NCBI GenBank assembly: GCA_021292105.1
Contig: CM037874.1
Span: 23,185,534 to 23,249,533 of the forward strand
Source of the DNA: Anadara kagoshimensis
Lineage: Eukaryota > Mollusca > Bivalvia > Arcoida > Arcidae
DNA length: 64,000 bases
Direction of reading: 5' to 3'
The translations under genes and the position numbers were made by a program. The notes below the pieces were generated by a model. That model saw only the letters and a program-made list of their open reading frames with translations. It had not been told where the DNA came from and did no database searches. Below, piece by piece: positions 43,730-54,524 of this stretch; within the stretch, counting starts at the first letter, position 1; each line of letters opens with the position of its first letter.

Positions 43730-45881
43730 TTTAAATTGATGCGATTTTTTTGAAATTCCAAATATTACTTTTGTCATCTTTTATCTTGAAAAAATAACAT
43801 AAAATGTTGAATTATTGTCTTATGACTAATCATACACTTTCGGGTAGATACTACCGTAGTACTTATAAAAATAAACAGGGTATAGCTTACAAAGAGTACC
43901 AAAGCCGCTAGAAAATTTAGTGAAGAACTGCAAATGAATGTCGATGAAGGTACTGTGTGTTTAATAAAAAACACTATCTGACTGAAGTCTGAACTACTGA
44001 ATTAAATCATGCTAAACGAGGTCGGCCCCTCCTACTGGGTGAGATTGACAAAGATGTAGCCAATCATGTTCGACATATAAGAGAGACAGGCGGGATTGTC
44101 AATCAAGCAATTGTGACCGCAACAACACGTGGCATATTTAAGCTAAAAAATAAAACATTGTTAAGTGAATTCGGCGGACCAATTCATCTTGGTAGATCAT
44201 GGGCGGTGTCGTTTTTGAATAAATTAGCTTACGTGTAACGGAAAGGTACCAAAGCAGCACGGAAATTACCTGTTGAATTTGACAATAAAAACCAAAATTT
44301 TTGAGGATTATTAAAGAGATGAACATTTAATTCCAAGTGAACTTATTTTCTATTTTGATCAGACTGGACTTAAAATAGTGCCTGTTTCAAATTGGACTTT
44401 AGCCGCTGAGGGATCTAAACAAGTTGATATTATCGGAATTGAGGATAAACAAGAAATCACAGCTTTGTTAGGCAGTACTATTGATGGAAATCTTCTGCCC
44501 GTACAGTTGTTGTATACCGGTAAAACTAGCAAGTGTCATCCAAAGTACGCATTTCCAGATGACTGGGACATAATCATACAGACAATCATTGGAGTAATGG
44601 ACTATTGTAATAATATTTCAGAACCATACGTTTCGAAAACCAACGAACATTAAGGACTCGGTTCTAATCAACCAGCTCTGGCAATTTTTTACGTTTTTGC
44701 AGCCTATAGATGTCAATTGTTCATTGATAAACTTGCAGAATGCAATATCAAACATGTTTCATGCCGGCTGGATGTACTGGCGAAATGCAACCAATGGACT
44801 AAGGTGTGAATGCCGACTTTAAAACCGGTTTGAAAAACGAGTTCACAGACTATTATGCAAATCAAGTTGCTCAACAATGTTATAGGAAAATATCGATTCA
44901 TTTCAAAAGGACTTAACACTACCTGTTCTGAAGCCAATACCTGCTAGGTGGGTTGTGAAGGTTACTGACAGCATCAAGAGCAAATTGATTCTGTACTTTG
45001 CGGTTGGAAAAAGTCTGGATGGAAAAAGTCTGGAATTTATGACATTCTCACCTCGTGAACTTCATATCTCATTCTGAATCGGGATTATTAAATGCGAATA
45101 CTAGTATTAGTATTTTATATATTAGTAATGTAAAATAATATTTAAGCAGAGTTAATTTCATTATAAAACTAGTAACTTACTTTACACGTCCATATAGTGC
45201 AAGGACACGTTTATCTTTTAATTAGTGCTTTTTGCAACTGTGAATGGACTAATTCTGATATTAATCATTAGTGTTTTCAATCGTGAAGCGACTAGTAGTA
45301 AATTATCACCTTAATTCTTTAATTGTGATGATTGGCTAGTTAACTGTATAAAATTAATGAATTGCGTGTTGCACATAAAGTTCATGCATGAAGTCACTTG
45401 TGTTTTGTTTTCTTTCCACACAATTACCGTTTGTTGTAGTCTCCAAGATGTAATATCCCAGTCAAGATTAGTTAACTTTTCATTTGTCAAAAAACTAGTA
45501 TTGTTCATCAAGATAAGCTAAGTACTAGTCAACAATGTTGTTTACCGTCTTAGTCAAGATATGATTCTGCTCCAACCTATGATAATGAATTCTACACCAA
45601 TAACTTTATTTTTTATACACCCAACAAGAAAATCACTTATATCGCCAAATTCTCGACAATTTATGATGAGATTAGTAATACTTTACACCAGAACCATGAA
45701 TAATTATCGTCAACTAACAGAGGAGAGGGCTCTAATAAATGAAAAGATTCAAAGGAGATAAATCAATTTACATAGAACTTTTGGAAATCGGAAATTTAAT
45801 GCGACAAGAAATTAATGCGATAAAACGGGCCTCGCATTTTTCGCATTAATTTCTTACTCGCGTTAATTTTTTTATTTACAG
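43730..45881 (+). mobile_element. pogo-type DNA transposon, 2.15 kb, inserted at TA
   Basis: It interrupts a minus-strand Penelope copy, with TA at both junctions (43728-43729 and 45882-45883), the target of Tc1/mariner/pogo transposons. The right end reads ATTTACAGTA and is preceded by a 29-bp inverted repeat (arms near 45794-45822 and 45839-45867, GAAATTAATGCGA-type). The left end is more eroded (TTTAAATTGATGCGAT). It contains a transposase relic at 43890-45060. Confidence 0.75.
43890..45060 (+). pseudogene. pogo-type transposase relic (CENP-B/DDE family)
   Basis: Across several frames the plus strand carries: a CENP-B-like N-terminal part (HAKRGRPLLLGEIDKDVANH, then VRHIRETGGIVNQAIVTATT, a TLLSEFGG segment and SWAVSFLNKLAYV), one stop in the YV-KRKG region, a frameshift, then an open stretch at 44378-44653 with VPVSNWTLAAEGSKQVDIIG, IEDKQEITALLGSTIDGNLL, PVQLLYTGKTSKCHPKYAFP and DDWDI. 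After more breaks come ALAIF-VFAAYRCQLFIDKL and a decayed ending. This follows the DDE_1 transposase order: FDQTG with the first Asp (just before 44378), the G-x-DDKRQIT block, P-QLIY-GKT, and the A-x-x-(I/V)FD block with the second Asp, here reading IFDVF after a frameshift. The gene is inactive. Confidence 0.85.
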
Positions 45882-46640
45882 TACATCCAGGGCAATCATT
45901 GACATGGAGACATCAAACTTATCGACGATACTGTGATGACGGCCATAACACTTCTTAAGGGGCTTGATAAGCCTCGGGTTGCAATATCTCTGAGTCGACA
46001 ATTTATTTACAAGCAGACTGTTTCGTTATACAAAGTCCCCGTATCGAATAAACTGTACCATAGCGTATTGATTGAAAATAATCACACTATAAGCAGGAGA
46101 AGCAGGCATTTTACTGCATTGAAAAGAAACGTTGACAATAGAAAAATTGAGGTAATCACGTTTGTCATCAAGAGATGAAGTTGAATTTATGCCTTTCTTG
46201 GGAGTCATAATTCAGCTATAAGTCTAAATATGAAGCAAAACTTGAGGAATCAGTCGTATCATTTATTTCAAGCTCAGTAGGATAGATGAGATTCACATAG
46301 TCTCCAAATTTTGGATTGTTAAGAGACAGAACGTCATCTATATATCTGTATGTGGAGTTGCATGATTTGATGACAGTCTTCTCCCCCGGGCTCTGCATAA
46401 ATTCTGCTTCATAAGAATAAAGAAACAAATCAGCAAGCAATGGTGCAAGGTTTGTACCCATCGGTATTGTTTGCTCGAAAACTTATATTATGAAACACAA
46501 CAAATATGTTATCTATCTACTTTAAGATTTTGTTTATGATATCTTCAGTATATTTTTGTTTGGAATCCGTATGCTTTTTGACAAAACAGCCAGAGTTCCT
46601 GTTCACTAGTTAATTATATCTTGCCTTACCGTTTTTGTAA
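45882..46640 (-). mobile_element. Penelope-type minus copy, part 2 with RT relic
   Basis: Minus-strand text: C-terminal KPRLIK-like block (AAGGGGCTTGATAAGCCTCG), ASPAYSVIIFNQY, and the open frame 46216-46461 with MGTNLAPLLADLFLYSYEAE, STYRYIDDVLSLNNPKFGDY, and LEINDTTDSSSFASYLDL; further upstream comes LVNRNSGCFVKKHTDSKQKY. YIDD is intact, but a Cys-to-Leu change lies in the NCAP motif and several stops are present. Confidence 0.85.
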
Positions 46641-46649
46641 AAGATTGAC

Positions 46650-47435
46650 AAGTAAATAATTTCTTTAACACGTTCTTGATATTTAAAATGAGGGATAGTA
46701 GTGTATAATGTAAAAAAAATAACATGATTTTATACCTTTTACTCGAGATAAAAGCAAGATGCTGAAATATTTTAGAATGTTTTAAGAATCCACATTTGAA
46801 TGATGCCAGATGTAATTTATAATTTTTCTGAATTAGACTGAATGCCATTTTTGACGACTATCAAAATGTGTGTCAGAGTTACCGATATTGATTTAGTAGT
46901 ACATTTAGATGATTTCCATGTATGGGTTTTAAAAGAGTTTAGGAATCCAATAAAAGTAAGGAAGGTCAAGTTCTCCCTCTTTAAGATTGATACCAAAAGA
47001 CTCGAAAACTCCCCTATGGTTGGAAATAACTCCATCTTTGGTAAGAATTAAACTGTATTGTATTCTAATTAGGTTAAACCTTAATATGCTTTTAGATTTT
47101 ATTCTAAATATACCTAAGGGGTTTCGTTGTCATATGGTTTAATGAATTTGCTAACGCCTTTCGCGCTACAGTTATTGCGCTATTTAAAGTGCGGCGCTTA
47201 AATATCTCCGTATGAAGGGGACAAATAGGCTTGCCTTAAGTGCGCGAATTTAAGAATGCGCTAATTAGTCTACACCACCACTGAGCGCTGAAATTTGAGT
47301 GTGCTAATTTAAGTACACGTACAGTATGATCTAACACCACATCATTGAATCTACTCAAACAAACTAACATTAATTTTGTAAGTTCAAATATTTCAAAATT
47401 GTTGTCTTGCAATATAGATAGATTCTTAAATGAGA
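46650..47435. other. No gene; GCGC-rich hairpin region
   Basis: 47140-47330 carries repeated TTAAGTGCGCGAATTTAAG, GCGCTAATTAG and GTGCTAATTTAAGTACAC units ending in GTACAGTA, which resembles the terminal hairpin of the pogo element and may be an end of a related element. Overlapping frames at 46817-47051 on both strands have no domain. Confidence 0.35.
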
Positions 47436-47440
47436 GTTGA

Positions 47441-47779
47441 TTTGAGTAATGGTGTTTAACGTCCCAGTCAAGAATATTTCACTTATATAGAGATGTCACC
47501 AGCTGTAGGCGAAGGTGCAGAAATTTTGCCTGTACGTTGCGCTGATGGCATTATATAGCAGGGTTATTCAGCTGTGCCGAGCCCACTATGACAAGGGACC
47601 TCGTTTATTTTAAGTTTTCATCTGAAAGAACCGTGACTTTCATTTCGTAATGCTGGGTGCTTCGCGAAAGAACAGTCACTACCAACTTTCAAGTCTTGGG
47701 TCAGACCCGCCCGGGGATCGGACTCACGACCTCCCACCTACGGAGCGAACACTCTACCAACTGAGCTACCGCAGTGGTC
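47441..47779 (-). mobile_element. tRNA-headed SINE (family 1), complete
   Basis: Minus orientation. It begins at the right with GACCACTGCGGTAGCTCAGT, box B sits in GGTCGTGAGTCCGATCCCC, and it ends at the left with the TTTAACGTCCCAGTCAAGAA complement. The body is collinear with the plus-strand copies. Confidence 0.9.
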
Positions 47780-47784
47780 AATGA

Positions 47785-48440
47785 CAAAAGGTTAATATCA
47801 TTATGCAGGGTCAGCATTGATAGAATGACCAAGATCAAGGCCATCGTACATTTGTAGGTTTGAATCTGGTCCATTATTGTGTAATTTTTCCTTAATAACT
47901 ACTAGTTTGATCGAAGCCAGAAAAATTCAATCGTTGCAAGGTACAATGAAGAGATTAAACAGCAGCAAACAAGCACTACTCTTAACTAATTCATAAATAC
48001 TACATGAGCATTGCATTTGTCATTATAATAATTAATAAAATAAAAATATCTTGTCATACATTCTTGAAAAACTAAAACATGTAAATAACAAAAATCCATA
48101 AACTAACTTATCCATGCAGGATAATGTAGCATCGCTTCCTACGAATAATAACAAAGTACTTAAATTATGTTTTCAATATTTTATTTTCATTACCAAATAC
48201 GATAATACGTTTTTTTCATGAGAAAAGACAAAACAATGAAACAAACATTGATTAATGTAGAGAGAATGGAATGCTTTAATAATGAAAAGCTATATATCCA
48301 CACATTTTTTCGAACAATTAAAGATACATAATTTACAAAGACCATACATTGTATGATCGTTCAAGGACTAGTGACAACGTAAACAACATTTAAACAACCA
48401 TTTCACAATAAGTGTACGTTTAGGGAATCAAATGTAACAT
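47785..48440. other. No feature seen
   Basis: AT-rich, no recognised gene or repeat. Confidence 0.4.
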
Positions 48441-48444
48441 TCTT

Positions 48445-48560
48445 GAAAGGAACATTGGAAATATGGGACTTCTAAATGTATGGAGGGTAATTTTGAATAC
48501 AGAAACATCACACTTACTAACAAAATTGCGGCGACGGCCATTAAACTTCATTAAAATTTG
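48445..48560 (-). mobile_element. Penelope-type 3' fragment
   Basis: AAGGAACATTGGAAATATGG, GAGGGTAATTTTGAATACAG and GCGACGGCCATTAAACTTCA match the family in minus orientation. Confidence 0.65.
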
Positions 48561-48619
48561 GTAAATTGACGACACGGTCTTTTTTATTTCGATATCTAAT
48601 GTTAGATAGAAAACCTTAC

Positions 48620-48838
48620 TACAGTATGGACCTGTCGAAAGTTTAACATTCTGCTAACGAAAAAGAGTCAAATCTCGACAGCACCATGGCCGAAATATGG
48701 ACAGTTATTAGCTGAAATACTACTGAGATATAAACAGTAGCTGCTGAAATATAGGTTATAACGAGGGATTAAAATGAATCACCGAATCGATGCCAAATCG
48801 TTTGCTCAATGTTAAACTTTCGACAGGTCTGTACTATA
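48620..48838. mobile_element. MITE C, complete copy (219 bp)
   Basis: Left end TACAGTATGGACCTGTCGAA with AGTTTAACATT; the right end on the other strand reads TATAGTACAGACCTGTCGAA with AGTTTAACATT. The 31-bp inverted repeats differ at three places. The TA start fits a Tc1/mariner-type non-autonomous element. There is no coding capacity. A single end of the same family is at 22192. Confidence 0.85.
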
Positions 48839-48844
48839 TATCGG

Positions 48845-49130
48845 AAATCAAAACCTAGACACAAAAGACAAAGTAATATCTCATTGGTTACTGACATCAT
48901 TCTGCTCTTATCAGAAGGTGTACCTTGCGCGTATTGTAAAATTTGAAAGTTACTATTACTGTAAAACTAAAACTAGTATAATAACTTACTAATGATGACG
49001 AAACAATATGAAATGATGGATTGCAAAATAAAGACAGTTTTATTTTCGTATCTATTATCTTATAATTTATGTGATAAAATTATTAAATATAACATAAACT
49101 ATAACTACGTGTATATGTTTTAATTTTGCA
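48845..49130. other. No feature seen
   Basis: AT-rich sequence ending at the acceptor-like TTTAATTTTGCAG before the exon-like repeat. Confidence 0.35.
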
Positions 49131-49195
49131 GCACTAGATACTTAGTAGGTTTGGAAAACAATTATTTATCGGCAGTATTCAGACCAAAAAGTCCC
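49131..49195 (+). repeat. Exon-like repeat D, copy 1
   Basis: GCACTAGATACTTAGTAGGT and on to CAGTATTCAGACCAAAAAGT, preceded by TTTAATTTTGCAG. Other copies: 51435, 56945-57028 (minus) and 61400. This copy carries two stops in the frame that is open in the 61.4-kb copy. Confidence 0.55.
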
Positions 49196-49199
49196 CTCG

Positions 49200-49875
49200 A
49201 TCAATATTTATTTTTCCGGTGAATAGCACACCATATGCAACCACTAAAAAGTCCATAATTGTATAAAGTTACTATTAATAAAACCCGAAAGACTGTAAAA
49301 TTAAAAATATGGCTACATATATTTCATTTAACTGGTATATCCATGGAACCTTTCCTTACCGTTTAGATTAAATCAGATGTAATGAAATATGGCATGTATT
49401 TTTGTTTTGACCTAAAGGTCTATCATAAAATTAATCGTGATATTTCGTTTATAAAATGTGTGTGCCCCTTTTCACTTATTTCGTAGAATCTCGTGATCGT
49501 TACTATTTTTAGTTTTGTAAAGAATCTATTGAAGTTGAGGATGGGTATTTAAAAGGATCTAAAAATATTCCTGATGCTCGATTACTTGCTTCATAAAATT
49601 CCTTGAGATAAGGCAGACACAATTACTTTTTATTCGCAGATATATAAATATTGACGACTTCAGAGTTTCTTTAAAACTCAGAGAAAGATTGTGAAACAAA
49701 ACTCATGAATGTAATTCCAGTTTTCAGATCTAAGCTTCTTACTTTTAATAAAACAAATATTGTCCTTAATGACAATATTATAAGATATAAACAATTACAT
49801 TCAAAGAGAATTCTGCTTGAATCATTAACTAAATAGTATCAAACATTCATATAACATGTAACAACATATATTGAA
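49200..49875. other. Downstream region of the UNC93A-like gene
   Basis: This would hold the 3' UTR of the minus-strand gene. AT-rich; no polyadenylation signal can be chosen with confidence among several AATAAA-like strings. Confidence 0.3.
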
Positions 49876-50105
49876 TTACAATGCCACAATATCCTTGATA
49901 TCTTGACTTTGAAGCTGAACTTTCATCTCTATTACACAGTACATAATAAGCGAGAGAATTAATACTGTTCCGAGTATATAAACTTTTGTCTGTACGCACA
50001 GGAAATAGCTATATCCAAAGGCGACAGCACATCCGGTTGCGTAGAACATACGATATGAAGCAAAAGCTGCTTCCTGTTTGTCAATGAAAAGTATTCCAAA
50101 CAAAG
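49876..50105 (-). CDS. UNC93A: UNC93A-like protein, last coding exon
   Basis: UNC93 proteins are multi-pass membrane proteins of the major-facilitator fold; UNC93A is the animal branch related to C. elegans unc-93. The exon starts after TTTCTTTTTCAG (acceptor) at 50105 and ends with TAA at 49876. It reads LFGILFIDKQEAAFASYRMF, then YATGCAVAFGYSYFLCVQTK, VYILGTVLILSLIMYCVIEM and KVQLQSQDIKDIVAL. Recognisable family text: the (L/Y)G-(I/V)-LF block, KEAAFA-YR, the AFGYS-FLCV segment inside one membrane helix, and a final helix VYIL-GVL-L. The first base of the split codon comes from the exon at 52777-53047, and the join gives QTQTYTLFGILF, as in the family. The C-terminal tail is short compared with vertebrate UNC93A. 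Confidence 0.88.
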
Positions 50106-50464
50106 CTGAAAAAGAAAAGAAAGCAACTATATTTTAAAAGACAGTAAATGAATTAAAATTAATCGCTTTAGGTCTATTAGATGGCATATGGTGTAGCTGC
50201 ATGCAAAACAACTCCGAACAAGTAGGCATAACAACTTGAAATAAAGTCCAGCTCCTAATATGTCCAACGTCTAATGAAATTAGATTTCCATTTGCTGCTA
50301 AAATTATTAGTGGTAGTCATGTTTATTACCACACTGTGTGTCAAGAAAACAACGTGACATACTATAGTTCAAACGACTCAATATATAATATTAGAATCGA
50401 TTAAAGTAAAATTTGCAGATGTTCAGCCTGCACATGTCGCTTGAAATTGAAAGTGTTTTGAAAA

Positions 50465-50800
50465 AAGTAAATCAAAAACAAGCATACCAATCCATGTCCA
50501 AAACACAATTCAAAATTAGAGTCAAAACTTTGGGGCTGGCCATATCCACCACGTGTGTAATCAAAATGTTAAATCAAAGTTACATGGAACTTTAAGACGT
50601 CAAATATATCCAGAGTAATTTCGAATACAGTAAAATTATACTTAATAACAAAATTGTGATGATGGGCATAAACTTTTTTGAGGGCCTTGATAAGGCTAGG
50701 TTTGCAATATTCTTGCTGAGTCAACAATTTATTTGTAAGCAGGGCGTATAATGTAAAGATTTCCCGTAGTGAGAACAGGCTCTTCTATTGCGTACTAAAC
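50465..50800 (-). mobile_element. Penelope-type 3' part, intronic
   Basis: CCAATCCATGTCCAAAACAC, ACGTGTGTAATCAAAATG, GACGTCAAATATATCCAGAG, TTTTTTGAGGGCCTTGATAA and TTGTAAGCAGG in minus orientation, with part of the GTGCTCCGG block deleted. Confidence 0.8.
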
Positions 50801-51239
50801 CATATCCATTACAACTAAAACCCGTTTTTATACATTTTGTAGCCACATTTTACACTTTTCTATTTTTTCTAGTTTATTAGGAAATGACCTAGCATACATC
50901 CTAAAGGTTTACAGGTATTCAACACCACTTTCTTTCATCATTATAACTCTTTCAGGTTATTTGTGATGCCATATACAATACCAGGTATCAATCACGCCGT
51001 AAAAAAGCGGAGTTGTTGGACATAAAAAATCAGATCGAAGTGAAATTAAAAATTAGATGGAATATGCAGACTTTTTGAAATAAGATTTTGAGCAGATCCT
51101 GGTGTCACTATCTAATTATTGGGACACTTCCTAATAAAATGATGTCACTATAAAATAGTAAATTTTGTAAAACACGGTTACAATCTCTGAAAAACGGTTT
51201 TAATAATAATTAATATGGTATCATTGTAAAACAAATACA

Positions 51240-51380
51240 TCATTAGCAAGAGAAACACGTATTTGGCTGCATTAAAAAGGAAATTTGACAATAGACAATT
51301 GGAATCGATCACGTCTGTCATTCAGGTTTTCATGTAGCCTTTTGTTGGCGTCATAATTGCGGTATAAGTCTAAATATAAA
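51240..51380 (-). mobile_element. Penelope-type ORF fragment, intronic
   Basis: Minus text: LDLYR-YDANKRLHENLNDR, DRFQLSIVKFPF and a short A-AKYVFLLL remnant. This is the segment following the palm domain of the family ORF. Confidence 0.65.
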
Positions 51381-51434
51381 ACAGTTATATCTTTTATTTA
51401 AACAATGACATATTATACCAGTTTTATATTTACA

Positions 51435-51515
51435 GCACTAGATGGTCGTTTCGGAATACAATTCCTCATCAGTAGTGCTTAGGCCAAAATTATGAAACCA
51501 AAATTATTTTGAAGA
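51435..51515 (+). repeat. Exon-like repeat D, copy 2
   Basis: GCACTAGATGGTCGTTTCGG, AATACAATTCCTCATCAGTA, and GCCAAAATTATGAAACC, preceded by TTTATATTTACAG. It reads ALDGRFGIQFLISSA, stop, AKIMKPKLF. Confidence 0.6.
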
Positions 51516-51806
51516 TGTTGAAAAGCTTAAGGTACCCAAATATATTTTACCAAAAAACTCTCTTCAAGTGTTATATTTTCATGTGTAGTTTATAATATAA
51601 TAATGTGTTTTCGACTATAGGTCCGCGATATAATCACCTTATTTCGGATTGGCATATACTGAATTAGGAGCAACACCCGTTGTTTAATAATTCCCGAAAG
51701 ATAATGGGAACATTACATTATTCTTGATGTTAGTGACAAATATTCTCTTTATTTTGATAAATATTATTCTCTTATTCTAACAAATACTATTCTCTTTATT
51801 ATTAAG

Positions 51807-52148
51807 ATGTTAAGCGTGATAATGAAAATAAAAATCAAATTGACATTCGCACATCTCTGTGAATCAAAAACGTTCGAAAATAGCATTGGGTTCGAATATC
51901 GTACGCCAGATAATACTGTATCGTCAAACGTAGATGATACGGTCAGTTCAAATACACTAGTATCGAAATCACTTGTATACCGAGACAAAGATGGAAAGAA
52001 TGACATAAGTTTCCCAAAACGGGAACTTGATACAACGAAGAAAGCGGTTTACAAAAGAAATTGCTGTTTCACCGACATTGCAAGCCATTGCTCGTCAAGG
52101 CCTTTAAAAACAAATCATAAGTTTTATATTGGTACTCGAAACTACTGA
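51807..52148 (+). CDS. Unassigned 113-codon frame, antisense in the UNC93A intron
   Basis: One of the longer uninterrupted frames not explained by a transposon. It is hydrophilic after residue 14, Ser/Thr/Asp/Lys-rich, with TPDNTVSSNVDDTVSSNT as a small internal repeat and four cysteines near the end. No domain, promoter or splice context was recognised. A chance frame or a decayed mobile-element piece is as likely as a gene. Confidence 0.15.
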   Translation: MLSVIMKIKIKLTFAHLCESKTFENSIGFEYRTPDNTVSSNVDDTVSSNTLVSKSLVYRDKDGKNDISFPKRELDTTKKAVYKRNCCFTDIASHCSSRPLKTNHKFYIGTRNY

Positions 52149-52594
52149 AAACAGAAAATCAAGTTTGTCCTGATACAACCCAGCAAACAAACAATGTATC
52201 ATAAACTAAGCTTTCATGAAATTCATAAAAGTGATAATAGTTCGTTTGAATGTTATATAGGAATTATCCCGCTTTGGTCGATACTGTGCAATATTAGAGG
52301 AACTTTCATAATTCAACTTTCTTCGTTGCCGGTAATATAAATATATGAAAATGATCAGTCAAAAATAATGTTTTGGCATGACTTTTTTAACATATTTCCA
52401 ACGCTGTAATTTTGTCTTGCATCCCATTACAAAACTACGGTACAAGTGCGAATAAAAAACTATATTGAATACATTAGTCATTTTGCAGTCAGCAGTTAAA
52501 ATATATTACTTGGTTTTTGTTAATTTTAGTAACGAGTAATTTAAACGTCAGTGAATAATTAATAAAAAAGACAAAAAACGGTAGAAAGACTGAT

Positions 52595-52755
52595 GTTGCC
52601 AGCTAAATAGGATGTGTCTACCTTTCCGAAGCAACCAACCTAACTTCCCTAACGGAAGTTCACGTGTTTCACCTAATTTTTAGTTTAAACTTAATTTTTT
52701 TTACTTTTCTTTGAGAATGTGATTTGGACATTGATTAGTATGTTTGATTTTGTTA
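52595..52755 (+). mobile_element. Penelope-type 3' fragment, intronic
   Basis: TTGCCAGCTAAATAGGATGT, CTACCTTTCCGAAGCAACC, CTTCCCTAACGGAAGTTCAC and GTGATTTGGACATTGATTAG in plus orientation, ending about 20 bp before the UNC93A exon boundary. Confidence 0.75.
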
Positions 52756-52776
52756 AAATATATTGAATATACTTAC

Positions 52777-53047
52777 TGTAAGTCTGTGTTTGCCAAATGG
52801 CGTCGCATAAACCAAGGCAGCCAGCAACAACAAAGAAGTTGGGTATATCAGTTGGTCTAGGGTTCCATAGCCAGAGTACAATTAAAAGTCCAACGTTGAA
52901 TGTAGCCCCGGCTGTTATAAAGGCAAATCTTTTAATATGTCTACTTGCAATGTAACCAATCATAACACAGCTTACAGCGCTGACGGCTCCAAAACACATC
53001 ATGACAGGTCCAATACTTGTGACACCAAGGGTACATGATATATAAGC
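52777..53047 (-). CDS. UNC93A: UNC93A-like protein, penultimate exon
   Basis: Reading down from 53047 after TTTTTCTGTTTACAG, the exon gives AYISCTLGVTSIGPVMMCFG, AVSAVSCVMIGYIASRHIKR, FAFITAGATFNVGLLIVLWL, WNPRPTDIPNFFVVAGCLGL and CDAIWQTQTY, leaving one base before GTAAGT. Three membrane segments are evident (about residues 10-34, 41-61 and 68-88 of the exon). Family features: the CTLG block, the G-(Y/P)-VM-CF helix, LLLW-P-P in the loop, and the strongly conserved G-x-x-D-A-(V/I)-WQTQ. Length and order match the second half of the transporter fold. Upstream exons were sought up to 64 kb without success. The product is a membrane protein; its transport substrate is not established. Confidence 0.9.
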
Positions 53048-53785
53048 CTGTAAACAGAAAAAAATAAATATTAATTATACACACATGTCAAAAGCAAAAC
53101 GAAACGCATAAGCCGTCCCAATCAGTCGGACCAAAACATTGTACAGTACTAACACCATTCAATGATATGTACATATTTTAGGATTAAAAAAGTTTTCGAG
53201 CTAAGTGTGAAGATTATTTCAGACGTATTGAAACAACCAGTGTATATTCATACTAGATATTTTGAGGACTAAGCCCTCAAATACAATGTCTTACTCACAA
53301 TGTTGTTTGTTTGAATCTCAAGAGTATTGAACATGTCGCGAACCAATAAATGCACTTGATCTGAATGCATAAAAAATTTTCAGCAACTGAACTACTAGAT
53401 AACCAAATCCTTATAAAAAAAGAGTTGGTAGCCGTTATGTTTTTCAATCTTATCCATATACATATGATGCATATCTAGATTGAAACAGGAAATATAGCAG
53501 ACTTTTTGGGAGGGGAATTTCACTTTTTATTACGAAGGCTTATTTAGGCAAAATGATGGCAAAGAGAAATTTAAAGGGCCGAAATAATGCACATCAGCCA
53601 GTGCTGAATCGTCCATGATATATGCAATCAGAGACTTAGTGCTGCAAAATTAAACCCGTGTTTTTAATGACTTGATATTTTATGCAAGTATTTGATAATT
53701 AACTTTTCTTCACAAATATTAATGATGATTAAAATGAATTAAAATGCGTTGATGTGGCAATCGTATGTTGTGCTTATTAGTCGTA
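53048..53785. other. Upstream intron of the UNC93A-like gene, no feature
   Basis: Follows the penultimate exon on its 5' side. A phrase at 53580-53640 (ATGCACATCAGCCAGTGCTG) looks like a dispersed repeat, but no second copy is in the window. Confidence 0.35.
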
Positions 53786-53789
53786 GGGG

Positions 53790-54520
53790 ACTTTAGGTTT
53801 GCGCTCTGTCCGTCTGTCACGCCTCAGTTTTCTACACTTATTTTCTAAACTCTTTTAGATAATGAACTCATTTTTGGTATGTGAGTCTACCATGATAAGT
53901 TGCAGATATAGTTAGCGTTTCATTCTGGTCCGCAATTTATTACATGAGTTATGGCCCTTTGAACTTTGAAAATTCGCTGAAATTTCAGTTTTCCGCTCTT
54001 TTTTCTAAATGCTTTTAGATAATGAACTGATTTTTGGTATATGATTCTACCATGAGTTACAGATCAAGTTTACGTTTCGTTTCTATCTGCTAATTTTTAC
54101 CGGAGTTATGGCCCTTTGATCTTTGAAAATTTACAGAAATTTTAGATTTCCGCACTTTTTTCTACACGCATGCAGAAATGGAACTAATGTTTGGTATGTG
54201 ACTCTAACATGATGAGTTACAGATCAAGTTTATGTTTCGTTTCCATCTGCTAATTTTTACGGAGTTATGGCCCTTTGAACTTTGAAAATTCACTGAAATT
54301 TCAGTTTTCCTCTCTTTTTTTCTACACGCTTGCAGTTAATGAATTGTTTTTGGTATACAGGTCAACCATGATGAGTTACAAATCAAGTTTACGTTTCGTT
54401 TCATTCCACAAGATTTTATGGGAGTTATGGCCCTTTGCAAATTCAATAAAATTTCAGTTTTTTGCACTTTTTTCTACATGCTTGCAGATAATGATTTTTT
54501 GAGAACTCCGTTGCTGGTTT
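53790..54520. repeat. Tandem array, ~157-bp unit, ~5 copies
   Basis: AATGAACTGATTTTTGGTAT-type blocks recur at about 53861, 54021, 54177, 54337 and 54489. Each unit also carries GAGTTACAGATCAAGTTTAC, GTTTCGTTT, and the core GAGTTATGGCCCTTTGAACT. The core is familiar from non-coding repeats of bivalves. Confidence 0.88.
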
Positions 54521-54524
54521 TTTA

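Larger units (their letters stand above)
50106..52776 (-). other. UNC93A: Intron of the UNC93A-like gene
   Basis: 2,671 bp between donor GTAAGT (reading down from 52776) and acceptor CAG (ending at 50106), in phase 1. It is loaded with Penelope-type fragments in both orientations and one copy of exon-like repeat D. No host exon was found inside it. Confidence 0.75.
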
